Shown here in pieces: positions 33,997 through 41,359 of a DNA stretch of 64,000 nt. A program made the position numbers and the translations under genes. Origin of the DNA: Lentzea albidocapillata (GTDB taxonomy: Bacteria; Actinomycetota; Actinomycetes; Mycobacteriales; Pseudonocardiaceae); assembly GCF_000719115.1 (NCBI RefSeq), contig NZ_JOEA01000009.1, forward strand, positions 372,001 through 436,000. Reading direction: 5' to 3'. The notes beneath the pieces are model-generated. The model saw nothing but the letters and a program-made list of their open reading frames with translations, had not been told where the DNA came from and ran no database searches. Position 1 is the stretch's first letter, and each line of letters begins with the position of its first letter.

Positions 33997-35043
33997 GTGC
34001 GCTTCGCGATGACCGCCGACCAGTCCGACCTGCGCGCCGTCGTCCACGATCTGGTGACGGAGCTGTGCCCGCCCGCCACGGTCCGGTGCGCGCCGGACTC
34101 CGCCGAGGTGGCCGCCCTGCACCGGGGCCTGGTCGACCTGGGAGTCCCCGGCCTGCTGGTGTCCGAGGGCGCCGGGGGGCTGGGACTGGACGAGAACCAC
34201 TTCGTGGCGCTGATGGTGGAGTGCGGGTGGGCGGCGGTGCCGCTGCCGTTGGTGGACACGGTCGGATTCGCGCCCGCGGTGCTGGAGTCCGCCGGGCCGG
34301 CGCGCTCGGGGCCGCTGGGTCCGGACCTGGCGGGTTCGGACCTGGTGGCCGACGTGGTGGCCGGGAAGACGACGTGCGCGGTGACGTTCGACGGCGTCGT
34401 CCGGTTCGGCCATCGCCCTGGTCTGCTGCTGCACGGTGGTTTCGGCGGTGTGGGGCCGATCCGGGTGCTTGACCTGGCGGGGGCTTCCCGCGAGCCCGTC
34501 GACGCCGTCGACCCGGCGGCGGACCTCCGGCGGATCATCGGCGGAACCGAACTGGTCGTCGTGGACGACCCGGCCGCTGTCGAACTCGCCTGGCTGCGCG
34601 GCGTGCTGGGCGCGTCGGCGCAGCTGATCGGGCTGTCCCGGCGGATGCTGGAGACGACCGTCGAGTACGTCGGCCAACGCCGGCAGTTCGGCGTGCCGAT
34701 CGGCAGCTTCCAGGCGGTCAAACACCGCCTGGCGGACGCCCTGCTGCGGATCGAGTTCGCCGCGCCCGCCGTGGCACGGGCGGGTTTCTCGCTGGCGACG
34801 AGCGACCCGGACCGGGTGCGGGACGTGTCGATGGCGAAGGCACTGGCCTCCGACGCCGCACGCGAGGTGGCGCGGGCCGCGATCCAGTGCCACGGCGCGA
34901 TCGCCTACACCACCGAGTACGACCTCCACCTGTACGCGAAGAGGGCGTGGGCGCTGGCCGCCGACTGGGGTTCGGCGGCGTGGCACCGGGCCGTCGTCGC
35001 GCGCGACCTCGGCCTGCCCTTCACCGGAACACCCGCGAGTTGA
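33997..35043 (+). CDS. acyl-CoA dehydrogenase, FadE32/33-like partner subunit
   Basis: The 348-residue protein starts at GTG 33997, seven bases after GAGGAGG; ATG 34009 is an alternative. The C-terminal core is clear (EYVGQRRQFGVPIGSFQAVK near residue 225, IQCHGAIAYTTEYDLHLYAK near residue 292), while the middle domain is short and diverged, as in the non-catalytic-type subunits of heteromeric steroid FadEs. It parallels the gene at 8281-9315. It most likely pairs with the FadE31-like protein encoded directly upstream. Confidence 0.86.
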   Translation: MRFAMTADQSDLRAVVHDLVTELCPPATVRCAPDSAEVAALHRGLVDLGVPGLLVSEGAGGLGLDENHFVALMVECGWAAVPLPLVDTVGFAPAVLESAGPARSGPLGPDLAGSDLVADVVAGKTTCAVTFDGVVRFGHRPGLLLHGGFGGVGPIRVLDLAGASREPVDAVDPAADLRRIIGGTELVVVDDPAAVELAWLRGVLGASAQLIGLSRRMLETTVEYVGQRRQFGVPIGSFQAVKHRLADALLRIEFAAPAVARAGFSLATSDPDRVRDVSMAKALASDAAREVARAAIQCHGAIAYTTEYDLHLYAKRAWALAADWGSAAWHRAVVARDLGLPFTGTPAS

Positions 35044-35057
35044 GACGAGGAGCCAGC

Positions 35058-35897
35058 GTGAGCACCGATGTCGTGACCTACGAGGTCCGTGACGCGATCG
35101 CCATCGTGACGATGAACCGACCGCAGTACCGCAACGCCCAGAACTCGGCGATGACCTACGCGCTCGACGACGCGTTCTACCGGGCCGCGGCCGACGACAC
35201 CGTGAAGGTGATCGTGCTGGCAGGAGCGGGTGATCATTTCTCCGCGGGGCACGACATCGGCAGTCCAGGCCGGGACGTGGACACCACGTTCGACCGCAGG
35301 GCCGGACTCTGGTGGGACCACGTGGACAAGCAGGGCGTGGAAAGCCGGTACGCGCGGGAGTCCGAGGTGTACCTGGGCATGTGCAGGCGGTGGCGCGAAC
35401 TGCCGAAGCCGACGATCGCGATGGTTCAGGGCGCGTGCGTGGCGGGTGGCCTGATGCTGGCGTGGTGCTGCGACCTGATCGTGGCCGCCGACGACGCGTT
35501 CTTCGCCGATCCGGTGGTGCGCATGGGCATTCCCGGCGTCGAGTACTTCGCCCACCCGTGGGTGATGGGCGCCAGGTTCGCCAAGGAGTTCCTGTTCACG
35601 GGCGAGCGCTTCGACGCCGACCGGGCCCTGGCCCTGGGCATGGTGAACCGGGTGGTGCCCAGGGCCGACCTGGTGACGTCGACGAACGATCTGGCCGAGA
35701 CCATCGCCCGGATGCCCAGACTGGGGCTGGCGTTGACGAAGAAGGCGGTCAACCAGTCCGAGGACCTGATGGGCCTGCGTGCCGGGATGGACTCGGTGTT
35801 CGGCCTGCACCACGCGGCGCACGCGCACAACGCGGAGGTGGGCGCGGACTCGCTGGCCGGTCAGACCGCCAGGTCGATGAGGGATTCCGCACGCTGA
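35058..35897 (+). CDS. enoyl-CoA hydratase/isomerase family protein
   Basis: The 279-residue crotonase starts at GTG 35058, after GAGGAG. It has MNRPQYRNAQN near residue 15, the oxyanion segment GAGDHFSAGHDIGSPGRD near residue 56, and GACVAGGLMLAWCCDLIVAA near residue 126. The insertion TTFDRRAGLWWDHVDKQGV between the two segments is seen in a subgroup of actinobacterial crotonases. It is the last gene of the ipdA operon, so it ends the KstR2-type regulon. Hydration or ring cleavage of a CoA ester is expected; the substrate is unknown. Confidence 0.87.
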   Translation: MSTDVVTYEVRDAIAIVTMNRPQYRNAQNSAMTYALDDAFYRAAADDTVKVIVLAGAGDHFSAGHDIGSPGRDVDTTFDRRAGLWWDHVDKQGVESRYARESEVYLGMCRRWRELPKPTIAMVQGACVAGGLMLAWCCDLIVAADDAFFADPVVRMGIPGVEYFAHPWVMGARFAKEFLFTGERFDADRALALGMVNRVVPRADLVTSTNDLAETIARMPRLGLALTKKAVNQSEDLMGLRAGMDSVFGLHHAAHAHNAEVGADSLAGQTARSMRDSAR

Positions 35898-35931
35898 ACT
35901 GGCCAGACCATCACCGATGACGACGATCGTG

Positions 35932-35950
35932 CAAGCGGTGCAGCCGCTTG
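35932..35950. terminator. possible hairpin terminator after the ipdA operon
   Basis: CAAGCGG and CCGCTTG pair across a 5-base loop, 34 bases after the last crotonase stop codon. It looks like a stretched operator, but the centre spacing is wrong for the KstR2 motif. No T-run follows. Confidence 0.35.
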
Positions 35951-36045
35951 GCGGCATGTGCGGATGTTCTGGTGAGGTGAAGCGCCGCTCATGGCGAACC
36001 GAACGAGTGGAGGCCGGGAGAAGTGCTGTCGAGCGAGGTCGGCGT

Positions 36046-36792
36046 TCAGTCGATGGTGAGGGGGATGACGAGATCTTCCTCCGCTGCCAGCACATCGCCA
36101 CCGAACTCGACCCGCGCGGCGGCCACTGAGGCCGCCCGATCGTTGCCCGGCCAGAAGTGGGTGAGCAGGAGCCGGCGTGCGCCCGCGAGCTGGGCCCATC
36201 GACCCGCCTCAGCCGAGGTCATCAGGTTGCGCACCGCCCGGCTGGCCTCGCCGTCCCGATCGGTGGCCTCGACGATGAACAGGTCGGCGTCCCGGCCGAG
36301 TTCGGCCAGCAACGGGTCGGGACCGGTGTCTCCGGTGTAGGCGAGGGTCATCCCGTCGGCCTGCAGCCGGACGCCGGCGTTGGGCACATAGTGCGGCAGC
36401 GGCACACCGGTCAGGGCGAACGGGCCGACCCGGTATGCGCCGGGCAGGGGGTGCACCTCGAAGACCGCGCGCAGGTCCACATCCGGCTCCAGGCCGCCGA
36501 GCCGGGCGAGAACACCGGGCGGGCAGTACAGCGGCACCTTCGGCTCGCATTGACCGCTGTAGAAGCGTATGCGGAACAGGCCGTGCAGGTCGATGCAGTG
36601 ATCGGGATGCTCGTGGGTGATGACCACAGCGTCCACCGCGCCATCCGGGCAGCGGGCCAGCAGACGAGGCAGCGTGGCGTAGCCGAGATCGAGCACCAGC
36701 CGGTATCCGTCCCAGTCCACCAGAAACCCGCTGCATGCTCGCCCAGGCTCGGGGAATGCGCCACAACTGCCCAGCACGGTGATCTGTCGCAT
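36046..36792 (-). CDS. metallo-beta-lactamase-fold hydrolase (RNase Z-like)
   Basis: The 248-residue protein starts at ATG 36792. It has the metal-binding HEHPDHC motif near residue 60, the second-site histidine in LPHYVP near 133, the Asp in AYTGDTGPD near 151, and the final histidine in LLTHFWPG near 212. This is the ElaC/RNase Z-like branch of the MBL fold, although many members are general phosphodiesterases or thioesterases. It faces the end of the ipdA operon and lacks a KstR2-type site, so it looks like ordinary chromosomal content. Confidence 0.87.
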   Translation of the reverse strand: MRQITVLGSCGAFPEPGRACSGFLVDWDGYRLVLDLGYATLPRLLARCPDGAVDAVVITHEHPDHCIDLHGLFRIRFYSGQCEPKVPLYCPPGVLARLGGLEPDVDLRAVFEVHPLPGAYRVGPFALTGVPLPHYVPNAGVRLQADGMTLAYTGDTGPDPLLAELGRDADLFIVEATDRDGEASRAVRNLMTSAEAGRWAQLAGARRLLLTHFWPGNDRAASVAAARVEFGGDVLAAEEDLVIPLTID

Positions 36793-36860
36793 CCGGGCAG
36801 AATGCCATTCTTGGTAGATCCGGTTGGCAGGGGAAAGCCACGCCCGCCCGGAGCGGCCCG

Positions 36861-37487
36861 TCAGGCGGCGAAGACGGTGCGGACGACGGACTCGTCGCCG
36901 TCGATCTCGACCAGTCCGAGGGCGCGGGCGTCGCTGAGGGTGAGAGCGCCGGCGGCAAGGCCGAGGACGTAGGCGGGGTCGGCGCGGACGGTGGCGTCGA
37001 GGTCGCGGCCGTCATGCGGGCCGACCTCGAAGCCGGAACGCGTCGCGCGCAGCTGGAAGGGCGTGTCGCCGATCTCGAGGCCGATCGTCGCCGAGGTGCG
37101 GACCTTGACCCTGGTGTCGAGCAGGGCGGGGACGGCGAGGGTGAGCCACTCGGGGCGGAAGGAGTCGCCGTCGGGGCCGCGGACCATCAGCGGTGTGGAC
37201 CAGCGGAGCAGGCTCTCGATCGGCTGGCGCAGCTCGGCACCCCACGGCGTGAGGGCGTACTCGACGACGCTGCCCTGGCCGGCCAGTTGCCGCTCGACCA
37301 CGCCCGCGGCCTCGAGGTCGCGGAGCCGGTCTGCGAGCAGGTTGGTCGCGATGCCGGGGAGGCCGTCGATCAGGTCCCGGTAGCGGGCGGGTGCGATGAG
37401 GAGCTGGCGGACGATGAGCAGGTTCCACCGGTCACCGACGATTTCGAGCGACCGGGCGAGCCCGCAGTACTGGCCGTAGCTACGCAT
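36861..37487 (-). CDS. HxlR-family regulator with C-terminal extension
   Basis: The 208-residue protein has the HxlR winged helix in its first 100 residues: CGLARSLEIVGDRWNLLIVR, FLIAP-like RQLLIAPARYRDL, and ATNLLADRLRDLEAAGVVER. Residues 115-208 form an extra domain resembling a small SCP2/sterol-carrier-like fold, about twice the usual HxlR length. It is divergent from a dehalogenase-like gene, and two tandem palindromes 12 bases upstream of its start are the likely binding sites. A ligand sensed by the C-terminal domain is an inference. Confidence 0.85.
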   Translation of the reverse strand: MRSYGQYCGLARSLEIVGDRWNLLIVRQLLIAPARYRDLIDGLPGIATNLLADRLRDLEAAGVVERQLAGQGSVVEYALTPWGAELRQPIESLLRWSTPLMVRGPDGDSFRPEWLTLAVPALLDTRVKVRTSATIGLEIGDTPFQLRATRSGFEVGPHDGRDLDATVRADPAYVLGLAAGALTLSDARALGLVEIDGDESVVRTVFAA

Positions 37488-37498
37488 CGAATCCCTCT

Positions 37499-37533
37499 AC
37501 TTGACGATCTCAAGTGCCCTTGACAGACTCAAG
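37499..37533. promoter_or_regulatory. tandem CTTGA-N5-TCAAG palindromes, HxlR operator
   Basis: ACTTGA-CGATC-TCAAGT (37499-37515) and CTTGA-CAGAC-TCAAG (37519-37533) have centres 19 bases apart. They fill the gap between the HxlR gene (start 37487) and the hydrolase gene (start 37567), the expected place for a regulator controlling both itself and its target. Confidence 0.75.
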
Positions 37534-37566
37534 TCTACCGTAGGCCCGAGTCGAGAGGGGGCGGCC

Positions 37567-38454
37567 ATGGCCGAGACCAGCAAGAGCGTGCGGCCCACCT
37601 GGGTCGACGACAACCTGTTCCCGTTCGAGAGCCGCTTCGTCGATATCGACGGGCACACCGTGCATTACGTCGACGAGGGGTCAGGTCCCACACTGCTGCT
37701 CCTGCACGGCAACCCGACCTGGTCGTTCCTCTGGCGCGACGTGATCCGCGCGCTGCGCGACGACTTCCGGTGCATCGCCCTCGACTACCCGGGCTTCGGG
37801 CTGTCCACACCGAAGCCGGGCTACCGTTACCTGCCCGAGGAGCACGCAGACGTGGTCACCGGGTTTGTCGACGCGCTCGGCCTCAAGGGGGCCACTCTGG
37901 TCGGGCAGGACTGGGGCGGCATGATCGGCTTGGCCGCCGTGCAGCGGCGGCCAAGCGTCTTCGAACGGCTGGTGCTCGCCAACACCTGGGCCTGGCCGGT
38001 CAACGGGGTATTCCACTTCGAGTGGTTCGGTCGCATCATCGGCGGACCCCCGTTCCGCTTCCTGGTCCGGCGGCTCAACGTCCTCGTCAACTGGTTCATG
38101 CCCGCAGGTCACCGAAGGCGGAAGCTGACCGCGGCCGAGATGACCCACTACCGCCGGGCGCTGGACACCCCCGAGCGGCGTCAGGCGTCCGCCGTGTTCC
38201 CCAGCCGGGTCCTCGCCAGCCGGGCCTTCTTCGCCGAGGTCGAGGCCGGCCTTGCCGACATTGCCCACCTGCCGACACTGATCATGTGGGGTGATGCCGA
38301 CATCGCCTTCCGTCCTCAGGAGCGCGAGCGCCTGGAAGCGACCTTCCCCGACCACGAGACCGTCATCGTCAAGGGCGCCGGCCTCTACACGGAGTCCGAC
38401 GCGCCCGAGGAGTTCGTCGCCGTGATCCGCGACTGGGCAGCGACCCAGCGCTGA
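37567..38454 (+). CDS. haloalkane dehalogenase-like alpha/beta hydrolase lacking the catalytic His
   Basis: The 295-residue protein starts at ATG 37567; an in-frame upstream ATG at 37501 would lie in the operator. It has HGNPTWSFLWR near residue 46 (Asn and Trp of the halide site), the nucleophile Asp in VGQDWGG near 118, and the acid Asp in WGDADIAF near 240. The base histidine, expected in a GAGHF-type motif, is replaced by Leu273 (GAGLY). A single base change (CAC to CTC) would explain this. It may be inactive, a binding protein, or a sequence error. Its regulation by the divergent HxlR gene is likely. Confidence 0.85.
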   Translation: MAETSKSVRPTWVDDNLFPFESRFVDIDGHTVHYVDEGSGPTLLLLHGNPTWSFLWRDVIRALRDDFRCIALDYPGFGLSTPKPGYRYLPEEHADVVTGFVDALGLKGATLVGQDWGGMIGLAAVQRRPSVFERLVLANTWAWPVNGVFHFEWFGRIIGGPPFRFLVRRLNVLVNWFMPAGHRRRKLTAAEMTHYRRALDTPERRQASAVFPSRVLASRAFFAEVEAGLADIAHLPTLIMWGDADIAFRPQERERLEATFPDHETVIVKGAGLYTESDAPEEFVAVIRDWAATQR

Positions 38455-38851
38455 GACGCGAGTCGTGCGGGTGAGCGGGACCGATTGACTACTCTCACCC
38501 GTACGGGACAACGAAAGTAGTCCGCTCGAATTTGGCGTCCTTGCGCGACTAGCTCGTCGCTCGAGTGTCAGCGAGCGCCGCCGGCCGGCACCAGCGGCCC
38601 GGCTTCGTACTCCGGCTGGGTGGTTCGAGGGATGACGACGCCTGCGGTCGGCAGCCACACAAGCACAGGAGTGGCCGAAACGACCGGTGTTGCCACTGTG
38701 CACCTGACATTGCGTCCACTGTGGACTCCTGGGGCCCCTTTTGGGTCCCTTCTCGTCGAGACCCAACGAGTCACGATGGGTCTGAACAGACAGAACATGC
38801 CGATGGGGCCGCCTTCGGAAGTTGCTCCGAGAACGGCCCCATCGCGGCCCG
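38455..38851. other. gene-free junction between chromosome and mobile element
   Basis: No convincing gene is seen. It contains GGGGCCCC at 38731 and weak inverted repeats (GACTACT at 38487 with AGTAGTC at 38516). No tRNA was recognised. It probably holds or borders the left end of the integrated element. Confidence 0.4.
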
Positions 38852-39169
38852 TCAGGCCTGGTCGGCCCACCACTTCTGGCCGGTCGCACCGAGGGTGGAG
38901 ATCGGGTCGTAGTAGGGGTAGCGGCGGTCCAACGCCTCGGGGTCCTCGAGCTCGATCCCGGTCCGGTAGTTCTTGGTCCAGTACGAAATCCCGAGCTCAC
39001 GGTCGTACTCGGCGAGCTGGTGCACCCAGCGCTTGCCGACGTACGGCACGTCGCACACGATCCGAGGAGTCGCGTACCCAGGCAGGTAGCCCATGATCGC
39101 GTGCTGCAGCTCCTGCGCTTCCCATACCGACACCCGCCAGTGCTCGGCGTTGGGGATCATGTCGCACAT
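38852..39169 (-). CDS. hypothetical protein next to integrase
   Basis: The 105-residue protein starts at ATG 39169 (ATG 39160 is also possible). It is rich in Tyr and Trp (KRWVHQLAEYDRELGISYW and RRYPYYDP) and has acidic stretches such as GIELEDPEALD. I do not recognise a family. Codon use looks coding, unlike the sequence directly around it. It sits between the dehalogenase-like gene and the integrase, so it is probably the outermost gene of the mobile element. No Shine-Dalgarno sequence is obvious. Confidence 0.55.
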   Translation of the reverse strand: MCDMIPNAEHWRVSVWEAQELQHAIMGYLPGYATPRIVCDVPYVGKRWVHQLAEYDRELGISYWTKNYRTGIELEDPEALDRRYPYYDPISTLGATGQKWWADQA

Positions 39170-39240
39170 GATTCGGCGGCACGCCGGATGGACGGTCTGA
39201 CCTGGCTGTTTATGAGAGCTTGGCGCTAGTTGATGATCAT

Positions 39241-39327
39241 GGGGCCCCTGTGGGGCCCCTGGCCGAGAGGTTGAGATCTCGAATTCGAGATCGCTCGCCC
39301 GCGAGAAGGTCCTGAGACCGGTTCTCA
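39241..39327. other. candidate attachment/arm-site region beside integrase
   Basis: Next to the 3' end of the integrase gene there are two direct copies of GGGGCCCCTG (39241 and 39252), an 18-bp perfect palindrome GATCTCGAATTCGAGATC (39275-39292) and a TGAGA-CCGGT-TCTCA palindrome (39313-39327) that runs into the integrase stop codon. Such repeats beside int are expected of an att site with arm-type sites. The other end of the element is not in the window, so the core cannot be confirmed. Confidence 0.45.
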
Positions 39328-40563
39328 AGCAGGCGGTGCGAACAGTGTATCTGCGGCCAGCCTGGCTCGTCCGTAGCTCGACGGCATGAGATGAGCATAG
39401 GTCTTCAGGGTGAAGGCCTCGCTTGAGTGGCCGAGGAACACCGACAGTTCCTTGATGCTGACGTTCGAGGCGAGCATGTGCGACGCGTACAGGTGCCTCA
39501 GGGCGTGCATCCCGTCGTCGCCCTTGATGTAGGGGATCCCGGCGATTGAGAAGGTTGGCTTCCAGATCTGGTTGAGAAACATCGATCCGCGCCACGCGGT
39601 CACACCGCGGTACGGCAGGATGAGGTTGGCGGTGTGGGTCTCCTTGCTGTCGTTCTCTCCCCAGGGAAGTGTGACTTCCACTGACGGATAAAGCTCGCAA
39701 TGATAGTCGATGTGGTGCAGCGTCCCGCCCGAGATTGGAACGATGCGGGTCTTGTGACCTTTCGGGAGCTTGAACTTCAACTTTCCGTTGATGTAAGTAA
39801 CCTGCAGCCTGCAGTGATAGGTCATGTCCTTGCGGTTGATGTCCTCCCTGTTGAAAGCGAGAATCTCGCCCTGTCGGAGCCCTAGTCCGCCGCCGATTGG
39901 CACTACCACCTGATGTTCAGGCGGAAGGGAGTCGTGGATCCCTTGGAGCTTCTCGTCCGTCCAAGGTGTGATCAGTTTCTGCACCGGTTTGGGTGCCGAG
40001 ATGGTGCCGAGCTTGCACGGGTTTCGGTGAATCTTTTCGTCCACGACCGCTGCGTCCAACATCGCGGACAGGTTGATCCAGACCTGATACTGGTAGTTCA
40101 CCGCGATCCCGGACACGTTGTTCATCCAGGCCAGCCAGTTCCTGATCACGGTCCCATCGAGCGCGACCTCGTTCAGTGACATGTCGCCCATGAACGGGTA
40201 GACCTGGCAGGCGAACAGGCTGTCGAGCGAGGCTCGGCTGCGTTCGTCAGGTGACCTGCCGTTCTTGTAGCTCTCCGCGTACTCGCGGACCTTCATGTCC
40301 CCGGCTTTGGGGGAGACGTAGCTCTTGGTCCTCAGAGAGTTTTCGATCTGGGTCTTGAATGCCTTGGCTTCCTTGTGTTGCTTGTCGGGGAAGCTCTTGT
40401 TGTCCTCCTTGCCTCCGGGAAGCTTCCAGCGGACGCGGTAGCGGTCGCCTTTGCCGTAGCGCGAACTCTTCTCCATCACGGGACGACCCTTTGCGTCCCG
40501 GACTACTTCTTTGGTGACCGGATCCTTCTTCTCTTGCCACCAACGGTCGTCGATGTACGCCAT
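39325..40563 (-). CDS. int: tyrosine recombinase, phage/ICE integrase
   Basis: The 412-residue protein starts at ATG 40563. The N-terminal 90 residues are lysine-rich (AP2-like arm-binding region), then a SAM-like core-binding domain (residues 90-190) and the catalytic domain. Active-site residues are Arg230 (GLGLRQGE), His353 and Arg356 (HALRH), His379 (FLGHSS) and Tyr389 (TYAHLMP), so it looks intact. It points outward, with its 3' end toward the chromosome. It would integrate and excise the conjugative element that fills the rest of the window, together with the excisionase-like protein at 42270. Confidence 0.93.
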   Translation of the reverse strand: MAYIDDRWWQEKKDPVTKEVVRDAKGRPVMEKSSRYGKGDRYRVRWKLPGGKEDNKSFPDKQHKEAKAFKTQIENSLRTKSYVSPKAGDMKVREYAESYKNGRSPDERSRASLDSLFACQVYPFMGDMSLNEVALDGTVIRNWLAWMNNVSGIAVNYQYQVWINLSAMLDAAVVDEKIHRNPCKLGTISAPKPVQKLITPWTDEKLQGIHDSLPPEHQVVVPIGGGLGLRQGEILAFNREDINRKDMTYHCRLQVTYINGKLKFKLPKGHKTRIVPISGGTLHHIDYHCELYPSVEVTLPWGENDSKETHTANLILPYRGVTAWRGSMFLNQIWKPTFSIAGIPYIKGDDGMHALRHLYASHMLASNVSIKELSVFLGHSSEAFTLKTYAHLMPSSYGRARLAADTLFAPPA

Positions 40564-40779
40564 GATGCCTTCTGCAAGTCGAGCATGTGAATGATGGGCG
40601 CACGGCTCGGCGACGGGGAGTGGTCGCTCATCAGCCTTGTTTGCCCAAGGAGTACGCCAGTGTGGCCTGCTGGCGGTTTAACGTGCGCTCAACGCCGACC
40701 GGATCATTAAGTCGCGGTCAAATGCGGCGGTGTATGAAGCTGGTAGCGCACGAATACCTGATGGTTGAGCGCAGTCAGG

Positions 40780-41169
40780 TCAGCGGCTCTGCTCGGCTTC
40801 GCCTGCAGGCTCGTTCGCGCCTGAGCGTGTCGCCGAGAACTGTTGGTACAGCTCGGTGGGATAGAGCCTCGCGTGCAGCGCAACTTCCAGGCCGGATATC
40901 GACCGCAGATCGGGCAGCGTCTGCCCGTCGAGGATCCTCGTCACGGTCGGATGCGTGACGCCGGCCTCCTTGGCGATCGACCGCAGGCTCCCGCTGCTCG
41001 CATGCACCGCGGCTTTTAGTGCCTTGGCGAACGCGACGGCGAAGTGCGCGCTGACGGGAGCGTCCGCGCGGAGCTTGACGTCAGGGAATGTCCCTTCGAT
41101 CACGTAGGCGGCGGGCGGTTGGTCGCCGCTGCGTCGTGGCACCTGGCCCTCCCGTGGGTGATCGAGCAT
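40780..41169 (-). CDS. HTH (XRE-like) regulator
   Basis: The protein has 129 residues when started at ATG 41169, five bases after GGGAGGGG; longer in-frame starts cross the operator and are less likely. The HTH is SLRSIAKEAGVTHPTVTRIL near residues 66-85, followed by DLRSISGLEVAL, a Cro/C1-type arrangement. It is the first regulator encoded after the integrase and probably controls int, itself, or the replication module. A triple GTAC palindrome lies upstream of its start, as expected for autoregulation. Confidence 0.8.
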   Translation of the reverse strand: MLDHPREGQVPRRSGDQPPAAYVIEGTFPDVKLRADAPVSAHFAVAFAKALKAAVHASSGSLRSIAKEAGVTHPTVTRILDGQTLPDLRSISGLEVALHARLYPTELYQQFSATRSGANEPAGEAEQSR

Positions 41170-41225
41170 GTGAACCCCTCCCATTCTGGCGGTATGCCTC
41201 GCGGGTGGCCTCGCGAGGCCGTCTC

Positions 41226-41262
41226 TGGTACATCTAAGTACCGATGGTACATAGATGTACCA
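41226..41262. promoter_or_regulatory. nested GTAC palindromes, operator of the HTH regulator
   Basis: TGGTACATCT (41226-41235) pairs with AGATGTACCA (41253-41262), and a second palindrome, GTACC-GAT-GGTAC (41238-41250), lies inside it. The A+T-rich run stands out from its G+C-rich surroundings. It is about 60 bases upstream of the HTH gene start at 41169. Confidence 0.65.
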
Positions 41263-41359
41263 GTTTTGAGTAGTCCTGAGGGTTGTGGCATCGCGCTGCG
41301 TGGTCGAGGGAGGGGTGGCCGGGTTCGACCTTGCCGAGCGCTGCCTGTTGATATGGCTG

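Noticed and set aside
35932..35950. CAAGCGG-N5-CCGCTTG as an eighth KstR2-type operator
   Set aside because: The arms are farther apart than in AnCAAGnnCTTGnT, and it follows rather than precedes an operon.
38455..39324. A tRNA gene as integration target
   Set aside because: I looked for cloverleaf-like arms and the TTCGA T-loop signature near the integrase and found none.
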